Source of the DNA: Nonomuraea soli
GTDB taxonomy: Bacteria > Actinomycetota > Actinomycetes > Streptosporangiales > Streptosporangiaceae
Assembly (NCBI RefSeq): GCF_013761175.1
Contig: NZ_JACDUR010000002.1
Span: 310,001-374,000, forward strand
DNA: 64,000 bases
Reading direction: 5' to 3'
The notes under the pieces are model-generated. The model made no database searches and had not been told where the DNA came from. It saw nothing but the letters and a program-made list of their open reading frames with translations. Below, piece after piece: positions 57,133-64,000 of this stretch; position 1 is the first letter of the stretch; every line of letters begins with the position of its first letter. Made by a program: the position numbers and the translations under genes.

Positions 57133-58054
57133 CGTTCACCTTCTCCAGGGGCGCGTCGTCGCCCAGCACGTCGCCCAGGCGCTCACCGTGCGACTCCAGC
57201 AGCGCCCTGGCGCCCGTCGCGTCGAGCCCGTGCTCGATCATGACGACGGCCACCTTGGCCTGCCCGCCCGCCTCGGCCAGCGCCTGCCGCGCGGTCTCGG
57301 CGTCGGCGCCGGTGATGTCGGCGACCATGCGCGCGGCCCGGTCGGCGAGCTTGGCGTTCATCGCCGACACCTCGATCATCTGGTTGCCGTAGGTACGGCC
57401 CAGCCGGATCATCGAGATCGTCGAGATCATGTTGAGCACCAGCTTCTGCGCCGTGCCCGCCTTCAGCCGGGTGGAGCCGGTGACCACCTCAGGGCCGACC
57501 ACCACCTCGATGGCGTGCTGGCTGGCCGCCGACAGAGGCGAGTCGTTGTTGCATGACAACGCGACCGTGCACGCGCCCCTGCGCTCGGCCTCGCCGAGCG
57601 CGCCCAGGACGAAAGGGGCACGCCCGCTGGCGGAGATGCCCACGACGGAGTCGAGCGGGCCCACCTCCAGGCGCACCATCTCGGCGGCCCCCGCGCCTGC
57701 GTCGTCCTCGGCGCCCTCGACCGACCGGGTCAGGGCGTCGGGACCACCGGCGATGACGCCCTGCACCAGCGAGGGGTCGGTGCCGAAGGTGGGCGGGCAC
57801 TCGGACGCGTCCAGGACGGCCAGGCGGCCTGAGGTGCCGGCGCCGACGTACAGCAACCGGCCACCGGCGGCCATGCGCGAGGAGATCGCGTCTATGGCGG
57901 CGGAGATCGCCGGGATCGCCACGGCGACCGCGACGGGCACGGCGGCGTCGGCCGCGTTCATCATCCTGGCGATCTGCTCAGTCGGCAGCCGATCGATCTG
58001 ACTGAAGCGCGGATCGCTCTGCTCCGTGGACATCTCGGCAAGCGGATCAACCAT
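57125..58054 (-). CDS. murQ: N-acetylmuramic acid 6-phosphate etherase
   Basis: A 309-aa SIS-domain lyase that splits D-lactate from MurNAc-6-phosphate, giving GlcNAc-6-phosphate. Family motifs are IDRLPTEQIARMMN, YVGAGTSGRLAVLDASECPPTFG, GISASGRAPFV and VVGPEVVTGSTRLKAGTAQKLVLNM. ATG 58054 fits the normal family N-terminus. It leads a two-gene operon with the serine hydrolase. It requires a phosphorylated MurNAc, but no MurNAc 6-kinase or PTS gene is seen in the window. Confidence 0.94.
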   Translation of the reverse strand: MVDPLAEMSTEQSDPRFSQIDRLPTEQIARMMNAADAAVPVAVAVAIPAISAAIDAISSRMAAGGRLLYVGAGTSGRLAVLDASECPPTFGTDPSLVQGVIAGGPDALTRSVEGAEDDAGAGAAEMVRLEVGPLDSVVGISASGRAPFVLGALGEAERRGACTVALSCNNDSPLSAASQHAIEVVVGPEVVTGSTRLKAGTAQKLVLNMISTISMIRLGRTYGNQMIEVSAMNAKLADRAARMVADITGADAETARQALAEAGGQAKVAVVMIEHGLDATGARALLESHGERLGDVLGDDAPLEKVNGG

Positions 58055-58112
58055 GACGCTGATTTTCACCCTTCGGGTTTGGTTTGGCAATAAATTTCAG
58101 TCATTATTAACC
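58055..58112. promoter_or_regulatory. AT-rich divergent promoter of murQ and namZ
   Basis: This 58-bp gap is strikingly AT-rich for this genome. AATAAATTTCAGTCATTATT (58090-58109) has AATAA and TTATT half-sites. CATTAT (58102-58107) lies 5 nt before the namZ ATG and may be its -10 box. A shared regulator, such as a MurR/RpiR type, is possible. Confidence 0.5.
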
Positions 58113-59198
58113 ATGCGAATCGGAGCTGAGCGGCTGGCCGCGAATCCCGCCCTGGTCAAGGGCGAGCGCATCGGCCTGATCACCAACCCCACCGGCGTGC
58201 TGCCGGACCTCACCCCCACTCCGCTGGCGCTCCTGCGCACGGGCCTGCCCGTCGTGGCGCTGCTGGGCCCCGAGCACGGCCTGAGAGGCACGGCCCAGGC
58301 GGGGTTCACCGAGCAGGACACCAGGGATGCGAGAACAGGTCTGCCCATCCTGGAGACGTATCAAGCCGATCCCCGTGAGGTGCTGGAACGTGCCGGGCTC
58401 GACACGCTCGTCTTCGACATCGCCGACATCGGCACGCGCTTCTACACCTTCATCTGGACCATGTACGACTACATCCAGGCCGCGCGCGAGCTCGGCATCG
58501 GCTTCGTCGTGCTGGACCGGCCCAACCCCCTGGGCGGCGACACCGCCGAGGGCCCGCTGCTCGACCCGGCCTTCGCCAGCTCGGTGGGCAAGGCGCCCAT
58601 CCCGATCAGGCACGGGCTCACCGCCGGCGAGCTGGCCCTGCGCTTCGACCCGGGCATCCAGGTGATCGAGCTCGAAGGCTGGAGCAGGCGGATGCGCCAC
58701 GCCGACACCGGACTGCCGTGGATCATGCCGAGCGTCAACATGCCCACGCCCGACACCGCCTTGGTCTACCCGGGCACCGGCCTGCTGGAGGGCACCACCT
58801 TCTCGGAGGGACGCGGCACCACCAGGCCGTTCGAGCTGATCGGCGCGCCGTACGTCGACGACCGCTTCCTGCCCGCGCTCCAGGCCCTGCGCCTGCCCGG
58901 CGTGCGCTTCCGCGAGGTGTGGTTCACCCCGACCTTCCACAAGCACGAGGGACTGACCTGCCGGGGCGTGCAGCTGCACGTCACCGACGCCCTGGCGTTC
59001 CGTCCCGTGCTGACGGGCGTGTCGATCCTGCACACCGTCCGCGATCTCTACCCGCGAGACCTCGACTGGTGGGGGCCCGACCGCTTCGCCCAGCACCTGT
59101 GGGGTTCCGACACGCTCCTGGACGACGACGCCCGCGAACGGTGCGGTGAACCCGCCCTCCCCGATGGCCACCTGCTCTACCCCAGCTCGCGCCGGTAG
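58113..59198 (+). CDS. namZ: Exo-beta-N-acetylmuramidase NamZ (DUF1343)
   Basis: A 361-aa DUF1343 protein. Motifs include ERIGLITNPTGV, LLGPEHGLRGTAQAG, VFDIADIGTRFYTFIWTMYDY, VLDRPNPLGG and YPGTGLLEGTTFSEGRGTTRPFE. NamZ removes MurNAc from the non-reducing end of peptidoglycan fragments. No signal peptide is seen at this start, which implies action on imported fragments or a missed export route. It is divergent from murQ and overlaps the tandem GNAT gene by 22 bp at its end. Confidence 0.9.
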   Translation: MRIGAERLAANPALVKGERIGLITNPTGVLPDLTPTPLALLRTGLPVVALLGPEHGLRGTAQAGFTEQDTRDARTGLPILETYQADPREVLERAGLDTLVFDIADIGTRFYTFIWTMYDYIQAARELGIGFVVLDRPNPLGGDTAEGPLLDPAFASSVGKAPIPIRHGLTAGELALRFDPGIQVIELEGWSRRMRHADTGLPWIMPSVNMPTPDTALVYPGTGLLEGTTFSEGRGTTRPFELIGAPYVDDRFLPALQALRLPGVRFREVWFTPTFHKHEGLTCRGVQLHVTDALAFRPVLTGVSILHTVRDLYPRDLDWWGPDRFAQHLWGSDTLLDDDARERCGEPALPDGHLLYPSSRR

Positions 59199-59959
59199 AG
59201 CCAGAAGACACGTTCGGCACGGGCGCCGACCGCTCTGGAGTAGAACCGGAGCGGTCCCACCCAGCCGATCTGGGCCTGCGCCTGGCCGGCCGCGCGCTGC
59301 TCGGCCAGGCAGCGGCGCAGCAGCACCCCGCCCAGCCCCAGACCCTCGGCCCGCGGAGAGGTCCCCATGGGACCGAACCACTCGGGACGCGCGCCCCACG
59401 CCGCGAAGGCGACGACCTCGCCGTCGCGCATCGCGTAGTGCAGCCCGGCGGCGTGCTCGGCCTCCCAGGCCCAGAAGCGGTTCCACGTGTCGTGGACGAA
59501 CGCCAGGACCCGCTCGTCGGCCCCGCTGTGCAGGGTGACGCCGGGCACCTCCTCGTCGGCGAAGGGCAGCGACAGATCGGCCGTCATGTTCCAGGCGGTG
59601 TGGTAGCGCTCGTAGCCCAGCCGCTCGGCCAGGCACGCGGCCGCCGTGTAGCGCACGTCGATGCCGGGCCACGCGTAGCAGGGCGGGTTGCCGGCGAAGC
59701 GTGCCTCGCGCGCGCCCTGCCCGCGCAGCCACTCCTCCGCCTGCCGTACCAGCTGCTTGCCCAGCCCGCGTCCGCGCGCCTGCGGCTGTACGGCCAGCAG
59801 GTCGAGGTGACCGATGGCCGGGTCCCGATGCGACAGCGAGGCGAAGGCCACCCCGCCCTCGATGTCGAAGCGCTTCCACACGCGGTCGGCCGGAGGGCTG
59901 GACAGATGCTTGACCAGCGCCTCGATCTGCCCCGGATCGAACTCCAGCGTCTCCGTCAT
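59177..59959 (-). CDS. Tandem GNAT N-acetyltransferase
   Basis: A 260-aa protein with two GNAT-like folds. The first (about residues 1-145) has the acetyl-CoA loop VQPQARGRGLGKQLV. The second (about 150-260) has GTSPRAEGLGLGGVLLRRCL. Its ATG overlaps the stop of the ABC ATPase gene (ATGA), so it belongs to the importer operon and may acetylate the imported compound or its product. The substrate is unknown. Confidence 0.85.
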   Translation of the reverse strand: MTETLEFDPGQIEALVKHLSSPPADRVWKRFDIEGGVAFASLSHRDPAIGHLDLLAVQPQARGRGLGKQLVRQAEEWLRGQGAREARFAGNPPCYAWPGIDVRYTAAACLAERLGYERYHTAWNMTADLSLPFADEEVPGVTLHSGADERVLAFVHDTWNRFWAWEAEHAAGLHYAMRDGEVVAFAAWGARPEWFGPMGTSPRAEGLGLGGVLLRRCLAEQRAAGQAQAQIGWVGPLRFYSRAVGARAERVFWLYRRELG

Positions 59960-60966
59960 ACGCCGCTCATCGGCCGGGCCACGACATCGCGTCGCTCGGG
60001 GTAGAAGCACGCGTGCTCCTGCGGCACGCCCTCGGAGCGGCCGAGCGCGGGCAGCTCGGAGGTGCAGCGCTCGGTGTGGAAGGGGCAGCGGCGGGCGAAC
60101 AGGCAGCCGCCGTCGGACAGCGACTCGTCGAGGCCGGACAGCGGCACGACGGGCTGCGTGCCGGGCTGCTCCAGGCCGTGCAGCACCGGGATGGCCGACA
60201 GCAGCGACTGCGTGTAGGGGTGAACGGGGTCGGAGATGACCGTGTCGACCTTGCCGTGCTCGATGACCTGGCCGCGGTAGATGACGTACAGGTCGCCGTC
60301 GTCGCCGATGTAGCGCGCGGTGGCCACGTCGTGGGTGATGAACAGCACCGCGACGCCGAGGCGCTCGCGCAGGTCCTTCAGCAGCGCCAGGATGCCCAGC
60401 CGCAGCGAGACGTCGATCATCGAGACCGCCTCGTCGGCGACCAGCATCTCCGGGTCGACCGTCAGCGCGCGGGCGATGACGACACGCTGGCGCATGCCGC
60501 CCGACAGCTGGTGCGGGTAGCGCCCCAGCACCGAGCCGGGGTCCAGGCCGACCAGGGAGAGCACCTCGGAGGCGCGCTCGTCGATCCACTTGCCGTCGCG
60601 CCCGGTCTGCCTGGCCCGCAGCCTGAGCGGCGCCTGGAGCGTCTGGAAGATCGTCCGGGTCGGGTTCAGCGCGGAGTACGGGTCCTGGTGGATCATCTGG
60701 ATGCGCCGGAAGTACGGCTGGCGCGCCTTGGGCTTGAGCGACGACATCGCGACGTCGTCGATGACGATCTCGCCCTCGTCGTGGGTCTCCAGCCCCGCGA
60801 TGATGCGGCCCAGGGTGGTCTTGCCGCAGCCGGACTCGCCGATGAAGGAGGCGGCGCCGCCCTTGGGGATGGAGAAGTCCACCCCGCGCAGCGCTCTGAC
60901 CTCCCGTTTGTCGAGCACGTTGCCGCGCTGCTTGAACGTCTTGACGATGCCTGTGCCAGTGATCAC
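59956..60966 (-). CDS. Oligopeptide/dipeptide ABC importer ATPase, OppF/DppF type
   Basis: A 336-aa ATPase. Walker A IGESGCGKTTLG, signature LSGGMRQRVVIARAL, Walker B LVADEAVSMIDVS, H-loop FITHD. A C-terminal Cys-rich oligopeptide-transporter tail (CLFARRCPFHTERC) is present and, in this family, binds an iron-sulfur cluster. ATG 60966 follows the OppD-type gene by 64 nt. The Walker B aspartate-glutamate pair (ADEA) is intact. Confidence 0.92.
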   Translation of the reverse strand: MITGTGIVKTFKQRGNVLDKREVRALRGVDFSIPKGGAASFIGESGCGKTTLGRIIAGLETHDEGEIVIDDVAMSSLKPKARQPYFRRIQMIHQDPYSALNPTRTIFQTLQAPLRLRARQTGRDGKWIDERASEVLSLVGLDPGSVLGRYPHQLSGGMRQRVVIARALTVDPEMLVADEAVSMIDVSLRLGILALLKDLRERLGVAVLFITHDVATARYIGDDGDLYVIYRGQVIEHGKVDTVISDPVHPYTQSLLSAIPVLHGLEQPGTQPVVPLSGLDESLSDGGCLFARRCPFHTERCTSELPALGRSEGVPQEHACFYPERRDVVARPMSGV

Positions 60967-61030
60967 AGTGCCTCCTTCGTCGGCACCGCGATCAAGATGC
61001 TGTGCCCATTGGTGATCTCGCTTCGCTCGA

Positions 61031-62011
61031 TCACGCGTGCTCCTTGACCTTCACTGCATGGCAGGCGACGATCCGCGTGCCGTACGCCTCGGCCGCCGGG
61101 TCGACGGTGTCGCAGACGTCCATGCGCAGCGGGCAGCGCTCGCGGAAGACGCATCCCTCGGCGGGCACGGTGGCCAGCGTGGGCGGGCGGCCCGGCAGGG
61201 CCTGCGCCTCGTCGATGTCGCCGGTCAGGCGGGGGATGGCGCGGATCAGGCCGCGCGTGTACGGGTGCTGCGGCGAGGCCAGGACCTCGCGCGTGGGCCC
61301 CTGCTCGACCAGGCGCCCGCCGTACATGACCGCGAGCCGGTCGGCCACCTCGGCCACGACGCCGATGTCGTGGGTGATGACCAGCGTGGTGAGCCCGCGC
61401 TCCTCGTGCACCTCGCGGATGATCTTCAGGATGGTCGACTGGGTGATCATGTCCAGCGCGGTCGTGGGCTCGTCGAGCACGACCAGATGGGCGTTGAGCA
61501 CCAGGGCCAGCATGATGCCGACCCGCTGGCGCATGCCGCCCGACAGCTCGTGCTGGTGCGAGTCGAGCACCCGCGCGCCGTCCAGGCCCATCCGGCCCAG
61601 CAGGTCCTTCGCATCGCGCACCAGGCCGCGCAGGTCCTCGACGCCGTGCGAACGGCCCAGGTCGAGCAGCTGCTTGCCGACCGTCTTGAGCGGGTTGAGA
61701 GAGTTCTGCGCCGCCTGGAAGACATAGCCGATCTGCGAGCCGCGCACCCGCCTGATCTGCTCGGCGGCGAACTCGACGACGTTGCCGATCTCGTCGATCT
61801 CGACGCTGCCCGCCGCGATCCTGCCGGGTGGCTGGACCGCGTTGAGCAGGCTCAGCGCCAGCGTGGACTTGCCGGAGCCGGACTCGCCGACGATGCCGGT
61901 GATCGTGCCCGGCGGCAGCTCCAGGCTGACGTTCCGTACGGCGGGCAGGTTGTTGTAGGTGACGGTCAGCCCGTCGATGCGCACTCCCGGCGCTTGCTTC
62001 GACACGCTCAT
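61031..62011 (-). CDS. Oligopeptide/dipeptide ABC importer ATPase, OppD/DppD type
   Basis: A 326-aa ATPase. Walker A VGESGSGKSTLAL, signature LSGGMRQRVGIMLAL, Walker B VVLDEPTTALD, H-loop VITHD, and a Cys-rich tail (CVFRERCPLRMDVC). ATG 62011 overlaps the stop of the OppC-type permease by one nucleotide (TAATG), so translation is coupled. It pairs with the OppF-type ATPase to power uptake. Confidence 0.93.
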   Translation of the reverse strand: MSVSKQAPGVRIDGLTVTYNNLPAVRNVSLELPPGTITGIVGESGSGKSTLALSLLNAVQPPGRIAAGSVEIDEIGNVVEFAAEQIRRVRGSQIGYVFQAAQNSLNPLKTVGKQLLDLGRSHGVEDLRGLVRDAKDLLGRMGLDGARVLDSHQHELSGGMRQRVGIMLALVLNAHLVVLDEPTTALDMITQSTILKIIREVHEERGLTTLVITHDIGVVAEVADRLAVMYGGRLVEQGPTREVLASPQHPYTRGLIRAIPRLTGDIDEAQALPGRPPTLATVPAEGCVFRERCPLRMDVCDTVDPAAEAYGTRIVACHAVKVKEHA

Positions 62012-62907
62012 TACTCCTCGCGCAGCCGGGGGTTGAAGATCTCGTCCATGGCGTCGACGACGAGGACGATGCCCAGGGTGAGCAGCAGGATCGCCAGCAG
62101 CGGGGCCAGCAGGTACGGCAACGCCGCCGTGGTGGTCATGGCGCCCCCGCCGAAGACGGCGAGGTTGAGCATGACGCCCCAGTTGTCGGCCTCGTAGGGC
62201 AGCACGCCCAGGAAGAACAGGCCGACCTGCGCGTAGACCGCTCCGGTCACCGCGACCAGCATGTTCATCGCGATGTAGGGCGCCATCGTCGGCAGCAGCT
62301 CCTTGCCCACGATGTGCGTCGTGGACAGGCCCAGGCCGCGCGCCGCCTCGATGAAGCCGCGCTCGCGCAGCGACAACGTCTGCGAACGCACCGCCCGCGC
62401 CACGCCGCCCCAGCCGAGCAGGCCCAGGACCAGGCCCATCTCGATGGCGCTGCCGAACGACCAGACGGTCGACAGCACCAGCAGCAGCGGCAGCCCGGGG
62501 ATGGTCAGCTTCATGTCGGTCAGCCGCATGAGGACGGTGTCCCAGCGGCCGCGCTTGAAACCGGAGAACAGGCCGAGGCCCGCTCCCACCACCACCGTGA
62601 TCACGCCGGTGACCAGGGCCGACAGCAGGACGTACCGCGAGCCGATGACCAGCTGCGCCCAGACGTCCTTGCCCTGCCCGTCGGTGCCGAACCAGTGCTC
62701 CCAGCTGATGGGGGCGTACTTGGCGTTGGGGTCGTACGGCAGGTTCTCGGGATAGAACAGCGGCCCGATCACCGCCATGACCGTGAAGCCGAGCAGGATG
62801 ACCACTCCGGCCATCCGGCTGGGCTTGCGCTTCATGACCCGCCACACCCCGCGCCAGAAGTTGCGGCGCATCGATGCGGTCGAGGTCTCCAGAATCAGTT
62901 CGCTCAC
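62011..62907 (-). CDS. ABC importer permease, OppC/DppC type
   Basis: A 298-aa permease. An N-terminal anchoring helix (about residues 33-50) is followed by an extracytoplasmic loop with HWFGTDGQGKDVW, then about five more transmembrane helices. The EAA-type coupling loop is RGFIEAARGLGLS. GTG 62907 overlaps the stop of the OppB-type gene. Confidence 0.93.
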   Translation of the reverse strand: MSELILETSTASMRRNFWRGVWRVMKRKPSRMAGVVILLGFTVMAVIGPLFYPENLPYDPNAKYAPISWEHWFGTDGQGKDVWAQLVIGSRYVLLSALVTGVITVVVGAGLGLFSGFKRGRWDTVLMRLTDMKLTIPGLPLLLVLSTVWSFGSAIEMGLVLGLLGWGGVARAVRSQTLSLRERGFIEAARGLGLSTTHIVGKELLPTMAPYIAMNMLVAVTGAVYAQVGLFFLGVLPYEADNWGVMLNLAVFGGGAMTTTAALPYLLAPLLAILLLTLGIVLVVDAMDEIFNPRLREE

Positions 62908-63899
62908 TGGCGCACCCGCGGGTCGATGACGGTGTAGAGCAGGTCGGCGAGGATGTTCGCGACCACGATCGCGACGGTGATCAGCAGGAAGGCCCCGCTC
63001 ATCAGCGCGTAGTCGCGGTTGGTGACGCTGTCGATCAGCTTCAGGCCCAGCCCCGGATAGTTGAAGATCCGCTCGATGAAGACCGCTCCGGCGAACAGCA
63101 GGCCCAGCGACAGGGCCAGGATCGTGAACAGCGGCAGGATCGCGTTGCGCGCCACGTAGCGGAAGATGATCGACCGCTTCATGCCGCGCAGCTCGCTGGC
63201 CAGGATGAAATCGTCGCCGAGCACGGTGACGACGCTCGACTTCATGGCCAGCACCCAGCCGCCGTAGCTGGCCAGCGCGTAGGTGAGCACCGGCAGCGCG
63301 GCGTGCCTGATCAGGGTCCCGATGTACTCCGGCGTGAAGCCGGGCTCGATCAGGATGTCGGCCACGCCGCCCTCGGAGGGGAACCAGCCGAGCGAGGTCG
63401 CGAAGATCGCCGCCAGCAGCAGGCCGAGCACGTACTGGGGCACGCCGTGCAGCAGCGAGCCCGAGATGGCCAGGATGTCGCCCAGCTTGCTCGAACGCCG
63501 CAGCGCCGCGTAGACGCCCAGGATCACGCCCACCAGGAAGCTCATCAGGATGCCGAGCAGCACGGGTAGAACGGTCCACTTGGCCGATTCGGTCAGGACC
63601 TCGGTCACCGGTTGCCCGGCGTGCAGGGTCGAGGTGCCCAGGTCGAAGGTGGCAAGGCCGGCCAGGTAGTCGACGTACTGGCTCCACATCGAGCCCGTCG
63701 GCTGGAAGCCGTAGATGACCTTGACTTCCTGGGCGGCGGCCACCGGGTCTGCGCCCGCGGCCACCTTCATCTCGAGAGCCGCCTTCATCGGGTCGCCCGG
63801 GATGTTGCGGACGATGAAGAAACTGATGGTGGCGACGACCAGGATCATGACGAGCCCGCGGGCCAGGTGGCCCGCGAGCTTTTTCAGAACAACCGTCAT
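62904..63899 (-). CDS. ABC importer permease, OppB/DppB type
   Basis: A 331-aa permease with six transmembrane helices. The N-terminal helix is followed by RNIPGDPMKAALE, typical of OppB. The EAA-type loop is DDFILASELRGMKRSIIFRYVARNAILP. It heads the visible permease/ATPase genes and follows the substrate-binding protein gene by 4 nt. Confidence 0.93.
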   Translation of the reverse strand: MTVVLKKLAGHLARGLVMILVVATISFFIVRNIPGDPMKAALEMKVAAGADPVAAAQEVKVIYGFQPTGSMWSQYVDYLAGLATFDLGTSTLHAGQPVTEVLTESAKWTVLPVLLGILMSFLVGVILGVYAALRRSSKLGDILAISGSLLHGVPQYVLGLLLAAIFATSLGWFPSEGGVADILIEPGFTPEYIGTLIRHAALPVLTYALASYGGWVLAMKSSVVTVLGDDFILASELRGMKRSIIFRYVARNAILPLFTILALSLGLLFAGAVFIERIFNYPGLGLKLIDSVTNRDYALMSGAFLLITVAIVVANILADLLYTVIDPRVRQ

Positions 63900-63903
63900 G
63901 AAA

Positions 63904-64000
63904 CTACGACTTCGCCTTCACCAGGCCGAGCTGGATCCACACGCCGTGGGGCAGGCGCAGCAGGTCGCTGTCGTCGGCGGGGAAACCGGTGAAGCGGGTC
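63904..64000 (-). CDS. ABC substrate-binding protein (family 5), C-terminal fragment
   Basis: Only the last 32 codons lie in the window; the gene continues beyond 64000. The fragment reads TRFTGFPADDS near its start, then LPHGVWIQLGL, matching the C-terminus of family 5 extracellular solute-binding proteins. It would bind the oligopeptide or muropeptide cargo of this importer. Its identity rests mainly on position. Confidence 0.7.
   Translation of the reverse strand, partial: TRFTGFPADDSDLLRLPHGVWIQLGLVKAKS

Overview
This is a 64-kb chromosomal window from a high-GC actinomycete. GTG and TTG starts are frequent, GTGA/ATGA stop-start overlaps are common, and many genes have a TANNNT -10 box 6-7 nt before the start codon (leaderless transcripts). 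The gene set (PASTA-less Ser/Thr kinases, F420-type LLM oxidoreductase, EACC1-caspase pair, SWIM protein, DUF5925 ATPase) suggests a Streptosporangiales, Nonomuraea-like organism. That placement is inference from gene content; there is no rRNA to confirm it.

Layout. 1-1018: end of a VOC protein and a degenerate PAP2 membrane protein. 1101-3265: an EACC1 / caspase pair; the caspase carries a membrane anchor and a phytase-like ectodomain. 3258-7427 (minus): a coupled operon of three peptidases (C39-like, S9, M20). 7516-13271: small membrane protein, SWIM protein, DUF5925 AAA ATPase, cytosine-deaminase-like amidohydrolase and a Ser/Thr kinase. 13503-20148: CASTOR/POLLUX-like channel, secreted spherulin-4/FnIII protein, MtnA, a radical SAM/SPASM enzyme divergent from a tandem-winged-helix GntR protein, and a PGRP amidase. 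20191-23993: methylmalonyl-CoA mutase mutA-mutB.

23990-41927: a second Ser/Thr kinase, then a five-gene minus-strand defence operon (41084 to 25874). It encodes a 1715-aa DEAD-helicase/DUF1998/Vsr-like nuclease fusion, an SNF2 helicase, an Eco57I-type adenine methylase, McrB with an N-terminal reader region, and McrC. It mixes DISARM/Druantia-like and McrBC components and is the best candidate here for an unusual system. A Uma2-type nuclease gene is divergent from it. meaB, the usual neighbour of mutAB, appears only on the far side (41951), so the block looks inserted between them.

42939-52887: CehA/McbA metallohydrolase; a TetR, thioesterase, acyltransferase and PAP2/DAGK lipid operon; FadD; ABC-F; a lipoprotein. 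53154-56094: SGNH hydrolase, zinc-ribbon protein, APH-family kinase and LLM oxidoreductase. 56065-64000: a muropeptide-salvage neighbourhood (AmiE-like serine hydrolase, MurQ, NamZ) facing an Opp/Dpp-type ABC importer operon ending in a tandem GNAT protein. No tRNA, rRNA, CRISPR array, transposase or integrase was recognised.
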